Shown: positions 9,557-18,682, numbered from the stretch's first letter. The stretch is DNA of 64,000 bases from an uncultured Lachnospiraceae bacterium (GCA_910584965.1 CAJUDZ010000008.1:1-64000); one strand, 5' to 3'. Notes: a model not told the origin generated them from the sequence alone. Made by a program: numbers and translations.

Positions 9557-10235
9557 AGTAATAACCTACTCCCCATTTTGTGTGCACATACACCGGTTCG
9601 CTCGGCGTACTTTCGATCTTTTCCCGCAGCCGTCTGATATGTACGTCCACCGTACGCACATCGCCCGGATAATCGCTGCCCCACACAATGCTTAAAAGAT
9701 TCTCCCGGCTGTATACTTTGTTGGGATTTCTCATTAACAGCTCCAGAACTTCAAATTCCTTTGCCGTCAGGTTCACTTCCCGGTTCTTAATATAAACTCT
9801 TCTTCCGTCGCAGTCCAGCCGCATATCACGGTTCTCGATCACCCTTTCCGTATTGCCGCCTTCGCTCTTTTTCCCGGTTCTGCGCATAATGGCCTTAATC
9901 CGCGCCTTTACTTCCAAAATGTTGAAAGGTTTGGTGATATAATCGTCCGCGCCGTATTCCAGACCCAGAATCTTATCCATATCCTCGCCTTTGGCCGTCA
10001 GCATTACGATCGGCGTATTGGAAAAGTCCCGAATCTGCTGGCAGACCTCGAAGCCCGTCATTTTGGGCAGCATCACGTCTAACAGGATCATATCATAGGA
10101 ATTTCTCTTCGCAAGCTCCAGCGCTTCTTCCCCGTCATATGCACAGTCCACATCCATGCCGTCCTGTTCCAGACTGAACCGGATTCCTTTCACAATTAAC
10201 TTCTCGTCGTCCACGACCAATACTCTTTTACTCAT
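9549..10235 (-). CDS. Response regulator, PhoB/WalR-like
   Basis: A 228-residue OmpR-family regulator. The receiver domain begins KRVLVVDDEKLIV, with the phosphoacceptor in MILLDVMLPKMTG and Lys in YITKPFN. The winged-helix domain ends KWGVGYYFA and carries the typical RTVDVHIRRLREK recognition helix. This recognition helix is very close to those of WalR and PhoP/PhoB regulators. It sits between a ComEA-like gene and its kinase. Whether it controls competence genes cannot be said. Confidence 0.92.
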   Translation of the reverse strand: MSKRVLVVDDEKLIVKGIRFSLEQDGMDVDCAYDGEEALELAKRNSYDMILLDVMLPKMTGFEVCQQIRDFSNTPIVMLTAKGEDMDKILGLEYGADDYITKPFNILEVKARIKAIMRRTGKKSEGGNTERVIENRDMRLDCDGRRVYIKNREVNLTAKEFEVLELLMRNPNKVYSRENLLSIVWGSDYPGDVRTVDVHIRRLREKIESTPSEPVYVHTKWGVGYYFA

Positions 10236-10253
10236 ACTCTTCCCCTGCCTGTT

Positions 10254-11045
10254 TTAATTTACGGTAATCCTGTCTTTTATCTTCTCAAAGGTCCCTTCTT
10301 TAATACCGCTCACCTTCATGATCTCTTCGATTGCTGCAAACGCGCCGTTCTCCTGCCGGTATTTTACAATGGCCGCCGCTTTCCCGGCTCCGATACCGGG
10401 AATCCCGCCAAGCTCCTCCTCCGAAGCCGTGTTGATATTCACGAGGCCCCCCGGATTTCCCGCGGATGACGCACCGTCTGCCGCTTTTGCCGTTCCTTCG
10501 GCGCTCCCCTGTATTCCGGTCTGCCATACTTCCCGGTAAGAGCCGTCCGCCTTCGCCGTCTCCGCCTCTTCTGTTGTCGGAATGACAAGCCTCTGGCCGT
10601 CCGTCAGCATGCCCGCCTGATTGATAAAATCTTCACAGGCATCTTCCGCAAAACCTCCGGCCGCCTCTATTCCTTCATATACCCGGCTTCCGGCTGCCAG
10701 CACATACACGCCCGGCTCCCTGACCGCGCCGCAAATATGTACATAAACATCCGGCAGAACGGTTTCTTCCTTCCCGGCATTCCAGGCCTCATTCGACGCC
10801 GCTGCCTCCGGACCGGAATCCTGCCCGGCCGCTCCGCCCGTATCATCTTTCTTCGGTGTCTCTTCCGTTTCCGGCATCTTTTCCGTTCTCGCCGCCCCTT
10901 CCGCCGCGGGCATTTCCTCCGCTTCCCGCTCTTCCTTCCCGGATTCCAGAACGATATCGTTCTTTCCGGTGCAGGCAGTCAGCATCAGAATTGTCAGAAT
11001 AAAAAAGATTCCTTTTATTAATTGATCGATTATTGATGTACGCAT
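10254..11045 (-). CDS. ComEA-like helix-hairpin-helix DNA-binding lipoprotein
   Basis: A 263-residue protein. The start at 11045 is preceded by AAAGGA, and a lipobox LTAC follows near residue 25, so it is probably a lipoprotein rather than having the single membrane anchor of classical ComEA. Residues 30-90 are a Glu/Ala-rich linker. An SLBB domain follows (VYVHICGAVREPGVYVL), then a C-terminal double helix-hairpin-helix starting LVNINTASEEEL, with GIPGIGAGKAAAIV and VSGIKEGTFEKI. ComEA binds incoming double-stranded DNA and hands it to ComEC, which is encoded at the far end of the same operon. Confidence 0.9.
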   Translation of the reverse strand: MRTSIIDQLIKGIFFILTILMLTACTGKNDIVLESGKEEREAEEMPAAEGAARTEKMPETEETPKKDDTGGAAGQDSGPEAAASNEAWNAGKEETVLPDVYVHICGAVREPGVYVLAAGSRVYEGIEAAGGFAEDACEDFINQAGMLTDGQRLVIPTTEEAETAKADGSYREVWQTGIQGSAEGTAKAADGASSAGNPGGLVNINTASEEELGGIPGIGAGKAAAIVKYRQENGAFAAIEEIMKVSGIKEGTFEKIKDRITVN

Positions 11046-11135
11046 AGTTTTCCTTTCCGCTTCTCCGGACACCGCCGGAGAGGCTCAGGAAGTCCCCGCT
11101 ATGCACTTATATTTTATTGTAAAATAAATTTACGT

Positions 11136-11567
11136 TTATGTCCACTTAAAAATAACAATTCCCGCAATTGCGATACCCATTCCGGCCAGTTTCCGCACCT
11201 CGAGCGGCTGTTTTTCCACACCGAACAGGCCGAACAGCTCGATCAGATACGCGATGATCAGCTGGGAAATCACAATCAGCATAACGGACCTGGCAGGCCC
11301 CAGCATCTCCATCGCCTTGATAACGGTATAGGTAATAAATGCGCCGATCGCGCCGCCGAGCAGCATATATTTGGGCTGCACCTTCAATAAGGCCCCGAAC
11401 GATGTACGGTCCGTAAAAAGCCACGCACCCAGACAGACGAGCAGCGCCGTAAACTGTACGAAAGCGTTTGCCACCCAGATTGTGGACGATTTGGTAACCT
11501 GTGTATTGAATACACCCTGAATGCTCATGAGCGCGCCGGACAACAGCGCGATAAAAAATCCAAACAT
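11136..11567 (-). CDS. Small DMT-type membrane transporter (DUF606/YdcZ-like)
   Basis: A 143-residue protein with four or five hydrophobic helices and the family start MFGFFIALLSGALMSIQG. Proteins of this group are half-size drug/metabolite transporters that work as dimers. The ATG at 11567 has AAGGGAAGG upstream. A longer reading would pass back through the terminator at 11630-11664 and is rejected. A short hairpin (GCTGCA-ATTA-TGCAGC, 11605-11620) lies in the leader. Substrate unknown. Confidence 0.85.
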   Translation of the reverse strand: MFGFFIALLSGALMSIQGVFNTQVTKSSTIWVANAFVQFTALLVCLGAWLFTDRTSFGALLKVQPKYMLLGGAIGAFITYTVIKAMEMLGPARSVMLIVISQLIIAYLIELFGLFGVEKQPLEVRKLAGMGIAIAGIVIFKWT

Positions 11568-11629
11568 ATTAAGTACCTTCCCTTTCTCCGTTTCAATTTC
11601 CTCCGCTGCAATTATGCAGCTTCCTGTAT

Positions 11630-11664
11630 AAAAAAATACAAGATGACCGAAATCATCTTGTATT
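11630..11664 (-). terminator. Terminator after the solute-binding protein gene
   Basis: Perfect 12-bp stem (AATACAAGATGA with TCATCTTGTATT), a 6-base loop, and a run of T on the minus strand. It ends transcripts coming from the arginine operon and the solute-binding protein gene. Confidence 0.9.
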
Positions 11665-11705
11665 ATCATTCCCTTATGCGGTGGAAAATATGCTTCAAAT
11701 ATTGA

Positions 11706-13286
11706 TCAATCCGCAGCTTCTTCCATTCCCTCATCCGTATATTCTTCTTCCTCTGGCGTCTCTTCCGGGACATCGATATACTCTTCCGTATATTCTTCGC
11801 CCCTGATCTGCGTCATGATTTTCTCGGAAAGGGATTTCAGCTCCGCGTTCGCGTCGTTTCCGACCCAGATTCTCGCAAAAGCGATTTCCATTTCTACCCA
11901 GTAATTGCTCGTCCCGATCATTTTAGGATTGGGAGCGGATTTTTCATATTCCGCAATGAATGCCTGTACATTCCCGTTTTCAAAATCAACGCCTGTTCTT
12001 GCCGGCATTTTTCCGGTCCGGTCATAAAGGTTGTCCGCATTATAACAGGACAGATAGACCGCAAAGTCATTGGCCATATCCTTATGTTCGGAATAGCCGT
12101 TGATCACGACACACTGTGTCACCGACAGGGATTTGGAAACGAGCTCTTCGTTCACATCCGGAATCAGGGAAGTTCCGTACTCATACTGAAATTCTCCGTT
12201 TGCTTTCGCTTCCTCTATTTTCGCCAGCGCATCCGTCGTTACGACCGTATAAACGATTTTGCCGTCAATGAAATCCTGTAAAATCCCCGCATAGCTGATC
12301 TCTTCCGTATCTATGGAAAAGAACTGGTTCAGGTTCTGGTAAACCCGCATACAGCGGATCGCATTTTCATTGTATATATTGATGGAATCATCCCTGTCAC
12401 CGGCGGGACCTCCGACATCGATATAATTTCCGACAAAGAAATAGTTATAAAATATATCGGATACATCCCATTTAAAAATTGCCTCCACCTGTTCCGGCGC
12501 ATCGTATACATCCGCGAACGCGAGGATATCATCGATCGTTTCGGGAAGCGCTTCCGCTACCCTTGCCGCCACCTCTTCTTCGCCAATGGCATCCCCGGTC
12601 AAATCCCCGGTTTCCGCGTTTTCAGCGCCTTCTGCGCTTCCCGCTCCGTCCGGGTTTTCCTCCTGAGCTTCCGCTTCTTCTTCCGGTCCGTTCTGCGCCA
12701 GCGCGGCTTCCGCCGCCTCCGCTTCCGCCACATCCCGTTCCGCCTCTAACTGAGCCCGCGCCCAGTCTTCCAGATAAGTCCTGTTATACAAAAAAGAACT
12801 TGTCTCGAAATAGAACGGGTAACCGATCTGCTTTTCATGATAAGTTGCCGCATGAATCGAGGTATCCGTATAATAGTTTTTCAGCGGCAGAACACCCTCC
12901 GGCACCCGGATTTCCGAGGCCAGCCCGGCCAGATATGCCTTTTCCAGAGAATCGTTTCCCACAATATATAAATCCGGAACCTCTTCGGAATGCAGCGATG
13001 CCTGATTGATCGTTTCCAGATATTCCGCGCCCGAAGTATAAACCGGAATGACGCGGGCCTCCTCCTGATAATCGTTATAGGCCACAGCCACGCTGTTCAG
13101 ATAATCCGTCAAAGCCTCATCCGTATACCACAGATACAGCGTTTCCCTGCGCCCGAAAAGAGGTTCTTCCGTCTCTTCCGCCTCCTCCGCAGGCTGTACC
13201 GAAAGCCCTGCACGGCTGACCGCATAGATCGCACCCACAATACACGCGATCAGCAAAACGGTAAAAAATCTTTTTCTTAATATCAC
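11706..13286 (-). CDS. Extracellular solute-binding protein with Glu/Ala-rich insert
   Basis: A 526-residue secreted protein of the type-1 extracellular solute-binding fold (LYLWYTDEALTDYLN near residue 50, PDLYIVGNDSLEKAYLAGL near 108, IGYPFYFETSSFLYN near 155). The N-terminus holds LIAC near residue 15, which could be a lipobox, although the hydrophobic stretch continues past it. Residues about 180-250 are a low-complexity insert of Glu and Ala, probably a surface loop. The GTG start is 10 bp after argD and uses AGGAG inside the argD stop region, so it is probably read with the arg genes. No permease or ATPase is adjacent. Confidence 0.85.
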   Translation of the reverse strand: MILRKRFFTVLLIACIVGAIYAVSRAGLSVQPAEEAEETEEPLFGRRETLYLWYTDEALTDYLNSVAVAYNDYQEEARVIPVYTSGAEYLETINQASLHSEEVPDLYIVGNDSLEKAYLAGLASEIRVPEGVLPLKNYYTDTSIHAATYHEKQIGYPFYFETSSFLYNRTYLEDWARAQLEAERDVAEAEAAEAALAQNGPEEEAEAQEENPDGAGSAEGAENAETGDLTGDAIGEEEVAARVAEALPETIDDILAFADVYDAPEQVEAIFKWDVSDIFYNYFFVGNYIDVGGPAGDRDDSINIYNENAIRCMRVYQNLNQFFSIDTEEISYAGILQDFIDGKIVYTVVTTDALAKIEEAKANGEFQYEYGTSLIPDVNEELVSKSLSVTQCVVINGYSEHKDMANDFAVYLSCYNADNLYDRTGKMPARTGVDFENGNVQAFIAEYEKSAPNPKMIGTSNYWVEMEIAFARIWVGNDANAELKSLSEKIMTQIRGEEYTEEYIDVPEETPEEEEYTDEGMEEAAD

Positions 13287-13296
13287 ACCTGTTCTC

Positions 13297-14490
13297 CTAT
13301 CTTTCGGACAGACACTCCCGTAAAATGCCCGTCATCTCATCAATATGCTCCTTCGAAATAATCAGCGCAGGCACAAAGCGAATGATATTGCTTCCGGCAT
13401 TGATCAGTATCAGCCCTTTTTCCATCGCTTTTGCGATGATGCCGGCCACCGGTTCCTTACAGACAAGTCCCTGCATTAAGCCTGCGCCCCGTCTCGTCTC
13501 GATGACATCAAATTCTTCCGCAAGCGCATCAAGCGCTTCTTCCAGATAAGCGCCGGCTTCCCGCGCATGTTCGAGGATATGCTCCTTTTCATAGATATCA
13601 AATACTTTGCAGATCGCCGCGCATGCTAACGGATTTCCGCCGTAAGTCGTTCCGTGGTCGCCCGCTTTCAGAGAATTTTGGCCCACTTTCTCCGTCATCA
13701 GGAAAGCGCCGGCCGGAACGCCGCAGGCAAGCGCCTTAGCCGTCGTCATCATGTCCGGCTTGATGCCGAACTTCTGCCACGCGTACAGATAGCCGGTCCT
13801 TCCCATGCCGCACTGGATTTCATCCAGAATCATCAGAATATCCCGCTCGTCACAGAGCTTCCTGATTTTCCGTAAAAAATCCTCTTCCGCCGGGTAAAGC
13901 CCGCCCTCTCCCTGTACCGTCTCCAGTATAACAGCACATGTTTTTTCATTCACATTGGCCAGCACGCTGTCAAAATCGTTCAGATCCGCAAACCGGATAT
14001 TGCCGATCATCGGTTCGAAAGCCTCTCTGTAATGCGGATTTCCGGTCACGGAAAGCGCGCCCATCGTCCTGCCGTGGAAAGAATGATTCATCGCGATGAT
14101 CTCATGATCAGTCTTCCCGTCTTTTAAATAAGCATACTTTCTCGCCGCTTTAATGACGCCTTCGACCGCTTCCGCACCGCTGTTGGTAAAAAAGACCCGG
14201 TCCATGCCGGAAGCCTCTTTCAGCTTTTTCGCCGCCTCGATGGCGGGTACATTATAATAATAGTTGGAAGTATGAATAATCTTGTCTATCTGCTCCTTTA
14301 AGGCGTCGTTATACTCCCGGTTCCCGTATCCGAGCGCAAATACCGCGATTCCCGATACAAAATCCAGGTATTTTTTTCCTTCCGTATCGTAAAGATAAAC
14401 GCCCTCGCCTTTTTCCAAAACCACCTGATAACGGTTATAAGTATGTAAAAGAGCCTTCTCGGCCTCTTCGATATATTCCTTCATCTGCAT
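13297..14490 (-). CDS. argD: Acetylornithine aminotransferase
   Basis: A 397-residue PLP enzyme of aminotransferase class III. It converts N-acetylglutamate semialdehyde to N-acetylornithine in the acetylated arginine pathway. Visible signatures are FTNSGAEAVEGVIKAARKY, NHSFHGRTMGALSVTG, LDEIQCGMGRTG, and the PLP lysine in MTTAKALACGVPAG. The ATG at 14490 follows GGGGAGGAAGGG and gives the usual family length. An earlier start would overlap argB. Last arg gene of the argC-J-B-D run. Confidence 0.96.
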   Translation of the reverse strand: MQMKEYIEEAEKALLHTYNRYQVVLEKGEGVYLYDTEGKKYLDFVSGIAVFALGYGNREYNDALKEQIDKIIHTSNYYYNVPAIEAAKKLKEASGMDRVFFTNSGAEAVEGVIKAARKYAYLKDGKTDHEIIAMNHSFHGRTMGALSVTGNPHYREAFEPMIGNIRFADLNDFDSVLANVNEKTCAVILETVQGEGGLYPAEEDFLRKIRKLCDERDILMILDEIQCGMGRTGYLYAWQKFGIKPDMMTTAKALACGVPAGAFLMTEKVGQNSLKAGDHGTTYGGNPLACAAICKVFDIYEKEHILEHAREAGAYLEEALDALAEEFDVIETRRGAGLMQGLVCKEPVAGIIAKAMEKGLILINAGSNIIRFVPALIISKEHIDEMTGILRECLSER

Positions 14491-14536
14491 TATGTTCCCT
14501 TCCTCCCCGTCCGAAACAGCATCCCTTATAAAAGTC

Positions 14537-15436
14537 CTAGAAGTTTTTCTCGCATTTTTCGTCATCCGCAATGATCGCCGTACCGATTCCGTGATTGGTG
14601 AAAATCTCAAGCAGCAGGCAATGCGGTATCCGGCCGTCCAGAATATGCACCCTGTTCACACCTTCCCTGATCGCATCGGTGCAGTTGGTCAGTTTGGGCA
14701 GCATTCCGCCGCCGATACAGCCGTCATGAATCAGCTCTTCGGCCTGCGCCGCCGTCAGTCTTGAAATGAAAGTGGACTTATCCTCAATATCCCGGTACAG
14801 TCCTTCGATATCCGTCAGAAAAGCCAGTTTTTCGGCGGAAACGGCCTTTGCGATCGCACACGCCGCATCATCGGCATTGATATTATAAGTCTGAAAATTT
14901 TCGTCCAGCCCGATCGGCGCGACGATGGGCAGAAAATCTTTTTCCAGCAGATCATACAGCACTTTCGGATTGACTTTTTTGATATTGCCCACAAAGCCGA
15001 TATCCTGTCCGTCGGAATACTTCTTATCGCACTCCAGGAGACCGCCGTCCTTGCCGCTGATGCCCACCGCTTTTACGCCAAGCTCCTGCACCATGCTGAC
15101 GAGGCTTTTATTGACTTTATTCAGCACCATCTCCGCGATTTCCATCGTATCTGCGTCGGTCACACGAAGGCCGTTGACGAATTTCGCTTCCATGCCGACC
15201 TTGCCGACCCAGCGGCTGATTTCCTTGCCGCCGCCGTGAACGATGATCGGTTTGAAGCCTACCAGTTTTAAAAGCGTCACGTCTTTGATGACATTCTTCT
15301 GCAGTTCTTCGTTGCTCATGGCGCTGCCGCCGTACTTCACAACGATGATCTTCCTGTTAAATTTCTGTATATAAGGAAGCGCCTCGATTAAAACTTCCGC
15401 TTTTCCCAGAATCCGGGTCATTTCTTTCTGTTCCAT
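14537..15436 (-). CDS. argB: Acetylglutamate kinase
   Basis: A 299-residue amino-acid kinase that phosphorylates N-acetylglutamate, the second step of arginine synthesis and usually the step inhibited by arginine. Motifs seen are VVKYGGSAM near residue 33, IIVHGGGKEIS near 65 and NINADDAACAIAKA near 185. The length equals the family norm. It lies 46 bp upstream of argD and 61 bp downstream of argJ. Confidence 0.97.
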   Translation of the reverse strand: MEQKEMTRILGKAEVLIEALPYIQKFNRKIIVVKYGGSAMSNEELQKNVIKDVTLLKLVGFKPIIVHGGGKEISRWVGKVGMEAKFVNGLRVTDADTMEIAEMVLNKVNKSLVSMVQELGVKAVGISGKDGGLLECDKKYSDGQDIGFVGNIKKVNPKVLYDLLEKDFLPIVAPIGLDENFQTYNINADDAACAIAKAVSAEKLAFLTDIEGLYRDIEDKSTFISRLTAAQAEELIHDGCIGGGMLPKLTNCTDAIREGVNRVHILDGRIPHCLLLEIFTNHGIGTAIIADDEKCEKNF

Positions 15437-15497
15437 TTTCCATTCATACCTTTCAGTTCTTCTTTGCTCCGCCGTTTGAACGCATCATGTCCTTCGC

Positions 15498-16721
15498 TTA
15501 ACTGCGGTAATCCGCGTTGATCTTCACATAATCGTAGGTCAGGTCGCAGCCCCATGCCGTCGCTTCCCCGTCGCCTTCCTTCATATCCACGAGAACCCGG
15601 ACTTCCGATGCGGAAAGAATCTGCGTCGCCTCTTCCTCGCTGTAATCCGTAACATTGCCGTCCCGATAGACCAAAAGGCTTCTGCCTTCGCTTTCCAGGA
15701 AAACATCCAGGCGCTCCGGGTCAAATTCCACGCCCGCATAACCGAGCGCGCATAAGAATCTTCCGCAGTTCGCATCGTGGCCGAACACCGCCGCCTTGCT
15801 CAGATTGGAGCAGATAACGGACTTGCTCAGCTTGCGCGCATCCTCCTTCGTCCTCGCGTGAATGACTTTCGTCTCAAAAAGAGCCGTAGCCCCCTCGCCG
15901 TCACCCGCCATCATTTTAGCAAGCGTCGTGTTCACATGATTCAGCGCTTCCCGAAATTTATGATAATCTTCGTTTTTTGACGTGATTTCAGGATTTTCCG
16001 CCATACCGTTCGCCAAAATGACAAGCGTGTCATTCGTAGAGGTATCGCCGTCCACCGAAATCATATTGAAAGTATCGTCCACGTTTTCCCGCAGGGCTTC
16101 CTGAAGCAGTTCTTTGGATATCGCGATATCCGTCGTCAGAAATCCGAGCATCGTACACATATTGGGATGAATCATGCCGGAACCCTTGCACATGCCGCCC
16201 AGCGTTACCGTTTTCCCTCCGATTTCAAAGGAAACAGCCGACTGCTTGGAAACGGTATCCGTCGTCATAATGGCTTCCGCCGCAATGCTGCCCGCTTCCC
16301 TCGTTGCGGCTTTCTGTTCCGCCAGTTTCTTTACGCCTTCCATAATCTTATCGGTGGGCATCTGTCTGCCGATCACACCGGTAGAGGCAACCAGCACGGC
16401 ATCCTCCGGAATCTGTAAATATTCCGCCGCCGCCTGCGCCGTCTGTTTACAGCATTCATATCCCTGAGAACCCGTACAGGCATTGGCAATACCCGCATTC
16501 ACCACCACGGCCTGCGCATAAGGCGAATGAGCCACCACTTCTTTATCCCAGATAACCGGCGCCGCCTTAACGATATTGCTCGTAAAGACCCCGGCCGCCA
16601 CACAGGGCTTCCGGCTGTAAATAAGCGCCATATCCTTTCTGTTCTGATATTTGATGGAAGCCTCCACTCCCGCCGCTTCAAATCCCTGTGCCGCCGTTAC
16701 ACCGCCTTCAATCACTTTCAT
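15498..16721 (-). CDS. argJ: Glutamate N-acetyltransferase / ornithine acetyltransferase
   Basis: A 407-residue ArgJ. It moves the acetyl group from N-acetylornithine to glutamate, and some members also use acetyl-CoA. The self-cleavage region is visible as KGSGMIHPNMCTML near residue 180, with the catalytic Thr after Cys, so the chain is expected to split into alpha and beta subunits. The start MKVIEGGV has AAGGGG upstream. Presence of ArgJ means that the pathway recycles acetyl groups and argE is not needed. Confidence 0.96.
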   Translation of the reverse strand: MKVIEGGVTAAQGFEAAGVEASIKYQNRKDMALIYSRKPCVAAGVFTSNIVKAAPVIWDKEVVAHSPYAQAVVVNAGIANACTGSQGYECCKQTAQAAAEYLQIPEDAVLVASTGVIGRQMPTDKIMEGVKKLAEQKAATREAGSIAAEAIMTTDTVSKQSAVSFEIGGKTVTLGGMCKGSGMIHPNMCTMLGFLTTDIAISKELLQEALRENVDDTFNMISVDGDTSTNDTLVILANGMAENPEITSKNEDYHKFREALNHVNTTLAKMMAGDGEGATALFETKVIHARTKEDARKLSKSVICSNLSKAAVFGHDANCGRFLCALGYAGVEFDPERLDVFLESEGRSLLVYRDGNVTDYSEEEATQILSASEVRVLVDMKEGDGEATAWGCDLTYDYVKINADYRS

Positions 16722-16786
16722 ATACTCTCAACCCCTTCTTTATTTTTCCATATTGGCATCGATACTTCTGTTCCATATTAATCATA

Positions 16787-17233
16787 TTAATCCATATTAA
16801 ACTTCGTGATATTATCCTCGTTCAGCACAAAATCATAATAATTCAGGTCTTCCCGTTTTGTCCAGCCGATCTGCTTCCAGAAAGCGTTCCCGACGTCATT
16901 TCTGGTAAACGCGATCAGGGATACTTTGTTAATATGCACCTCTTTCAGCGCGTTCATGCAAAAAATAACCATCGCCTTGCCGATGCCGCGCATCCGATAC
17001 TTTTCCGCCACGCAGACATGGTACAGACACCCCCGTCGTCCGTCGTGTCCGCACAGAATGGCCCCCGCCGCCTGTCCGTCTTCGATGGCAACCACGCTCA
17101 TCCCCGGATTTCTGTTCAGAAAAGCCTCCACGCCTTCTCTGGAATCGTCCACGCTCCGAATGCCGAATCCTTTGATCGTCATCCAGAGTTCGCGGACCTG
17201 GTCATAATCTTCAATCGTCATCGCCCGTATCAT
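16787..17233 (-). CDS. GNAT-family N-acetyltransferase in the arg operon
   Basis: A 148-residue GNAT enzyme with the acetyl-CoA loop YRMRGIGKAMV near residue 82 and the C-terminal FWKQIGWTKR. It sits between argC and argJ on the same strand, a frequent position for a small acetyltransferase in Clostridia. It could acetylate glutamate (an ArgA-like role) or an unrelated amine. The position suggests arginine metabolism but the substrate is not visible from sequence. Confidence 0.85.
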   Translation of the reverse strand: MIRAMTIEDYDQVRELWMTIKGFGIRSVDDSREGVEAFLNRNPGMSVVAIEDGQAAGAILCGHDGRRGCLYHVCVAEKYRMRGIGKAMVIFCMNALKEVHINKVSLIAFTRNDVGNAFWKQIGWTKREDLNYYDFVLNEDNITKFNMD

Positions 17234-17310
17234 ATCGGTTCTCCTTCTGCTGTATCCTGATTCTCCGAAACATCACAGGAAAAAATATCCTCGCCGCAAC
17301 TTTTTCCGCC

Positions 17311-18378
17311 CTATGGGAACATCGGCACCAGTTCCAGCCCTTCGCTTTCTTTCAGCCCGAACATCAGATTCATATTCTGTACGGCCTGCCCCGCCGCGCC
17401 TTTTACCAGATTATCGAGCGCGCCCATCATGATGATACGTCCCGTCCGCTCATCGATTACAAAGTTTATATCCACATAGTTGCTTCCTTCCACCCATTTT
17501 GTCTCCGGGCAGACCCCTTTTTCCAGAACGCGGACGAATTTTTCTTCCTTATAATATCGGTCGTAGGCCGCCCTGATCTGCGCGTCCTCCGGAAGCCCCA
17601 TGCTTCCGTCCGCCTTTTTCACCGGTTTCAGCGACGCATACGCCGTCACCAGAATCCCCCTGTTCATCGGTACAAGATGGGGCGTAAAATTCAGCGTCAG
17701 CGGCTTCCCGGCCGCATAGCCAAGCTGTTCCTCGATTTCCGGCGTATGGCGGTGGCCCGCAACGCCGTAAGCCTTGATGTTTTCGTTGACCTCACAGTAA
17801 AGATTCGGCAGTTTGGCGCCCCGCCCCGCCCCGGACGTCCCGCTTTTGGCGTCGATAATCAGGGTATCCGCATCGATCAGCCCTTCTTTTACAAGCGGAT
17901 ACGCGGTCAGAATCGAGCATGTCGTATAACAGCCGGGATTGGCCGTCAGACGCGCTTTTTTGATATCCTCTCTGTTCAGCTCGCACAAACCGTATACGGC
18001 TTCCCCGATATACTGAGGCGCTTTATGGGTGATACCGTACCATTTTTCATATACGGACACATCCTTGATTCGAAAATCGGCGCTCAGATCGATCACCCTG
18101 ACACGGGAAAGGATCTCTTCGTTGATCAGAGAAGCGCAGAATCCCTGCGGCGTCGCCGTAAAAATGACGTCAACCTGCTTCGCGAGTTCTTCCATATTAT
18201 CATCCATGCAGACGTCGTCCACAATCTGAAACATATTCCGGTATACTTCGTAATATTTCTGATCTATATAACTTCTGGAGCCGTACCATTTGATTTCCGT
18301 CTCTTTATGCGCCAGAAGAAGCCTGACCAGTTCTCCGCCCGCATATCCGGTTGCTCCGATAATTCCTGCTTTAATCAT
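17311..18378 (-). CDS. argC: N-acetyl-gamma-glutamyl-phosphate reductase
   Basis: A 355-residue NADPH-dependent reductase for the third step of arginine synthesis. The dinucleotide-binding start KAGIIGATGYAGGELVRLL and the active-site Cys in ANPGCYTT (near residue 147) are clear. The start follows GGAGGG. It is the first gene of the minus-strand arg operon, and its promoter and the divergent argG promoter share a control region with ArgR-type boxes. Confidence 0.97.
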   Translation of the reverse strand: MIKAGIIGATGYAGGELVRLLLAHKETEIKWYGSRSYIDQKYYEVYRNMFQIVDDVCMDDNMEELAKQVDVIFTATPQGFCASLINEEILSRVRVIDLSADFRIKDVSVYEKWYGITHKAPQYIGEAVYGLCELNREDIKKARLTANPGCYTTCSILTAYPLVKEGLIDADTLIIDAKSGTSGAGRGAKLPNLYCEVNENIKAYGVAGHRHTPEIEEQLGYAAGKPLTLNFTPHLVPMNRGILVTAYASLKPVKKADGSMGLPEDAQIRAAYDRYYKEEKFVRVLEKGVCPETKWVEGSNYVDINFVIDERTGRIIMMGALDNLVKGAAGQAVQNMNLMFGLKESEGLELVPMFP

Positions 18379-18434
18379 TTTCTTTTTCCTTTCCCTCCGC
18401 CAAAAGAGAACACTTTGACAAATTACACCTTTTT

Positions 18435-18462
18435 ATTCTACCATACTCTTTTCATCTTTCAA
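18435..18462 (-). promoter_or_regulatory. argC promoter
   Basis: On the minus strand, -35 TTGAAA (18457-18462) and -10 TAGAAT (18435-18440) are separated by 16 bp. They lie about 60-80 bp before the argC start. ArgR-type boxes begin about 50 bp further upstream. Confidence 0.65.
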
Positions 18463-18513
18463 TAAGGAATTTCCGGCCGTCATGAAAAGAATGTCCTAAT
18501 CATACACCTATTT

Positions 18514-18598
18514 TGCATAATATTCAACATTTTTTTATAAATATTCATTATTTGTGCATAAATTTGCATTTTATAGAAATAAATTGCATAAAATTACA
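18514..18598. promoter_or_regulatory. ArgR/AhrC-type operator cluster between argC and argG
   Basis: Three box-like palindromes: TGCATAATATTCA at 18514-18526, TGCATAAATTTGCA at 18555-18568 and TGCATAAAATTACA at 18585-18598. They resemble the ARG box of ArgR/AhrC (TGNAT, A/T centre, ATNCA), with one mismatch or one base of length difference each. The last two are exactly 30 bp apart, about three helical turns. The last box ends two bases before the argG -35, so repressor would block argG directly. Confidence 0.7.
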
Positions 18599-18599
18599 C

Positions 18600-18628
18600 T
18601 TGCATTCTTCTTTTGATTGTTGTATATT
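18600..18628 (+). promoter_or_regulatory. argG promoter
   Basis: -35 TTGCAT at 18600-18605 and -10 TATATT at 18623-18628 with a 17-bp spacer. The start codon of argG follows at 18683, giving a short leader. An ARG-box-like site ends two bases upstream of the -35. Confidence 0.75.
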
Positions 18629-18682
18629 GGTGGAAGAACATTTTAATACATATTGCAAATATCACAATACGGAGGAATTACC

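Noticed and set aside
12479..13009. Proline-rich open frame on the plus strand
   Set aside because: It is the mirror image of the Glu/Ala-rich insert of the solute-binding protein and has no start signal.
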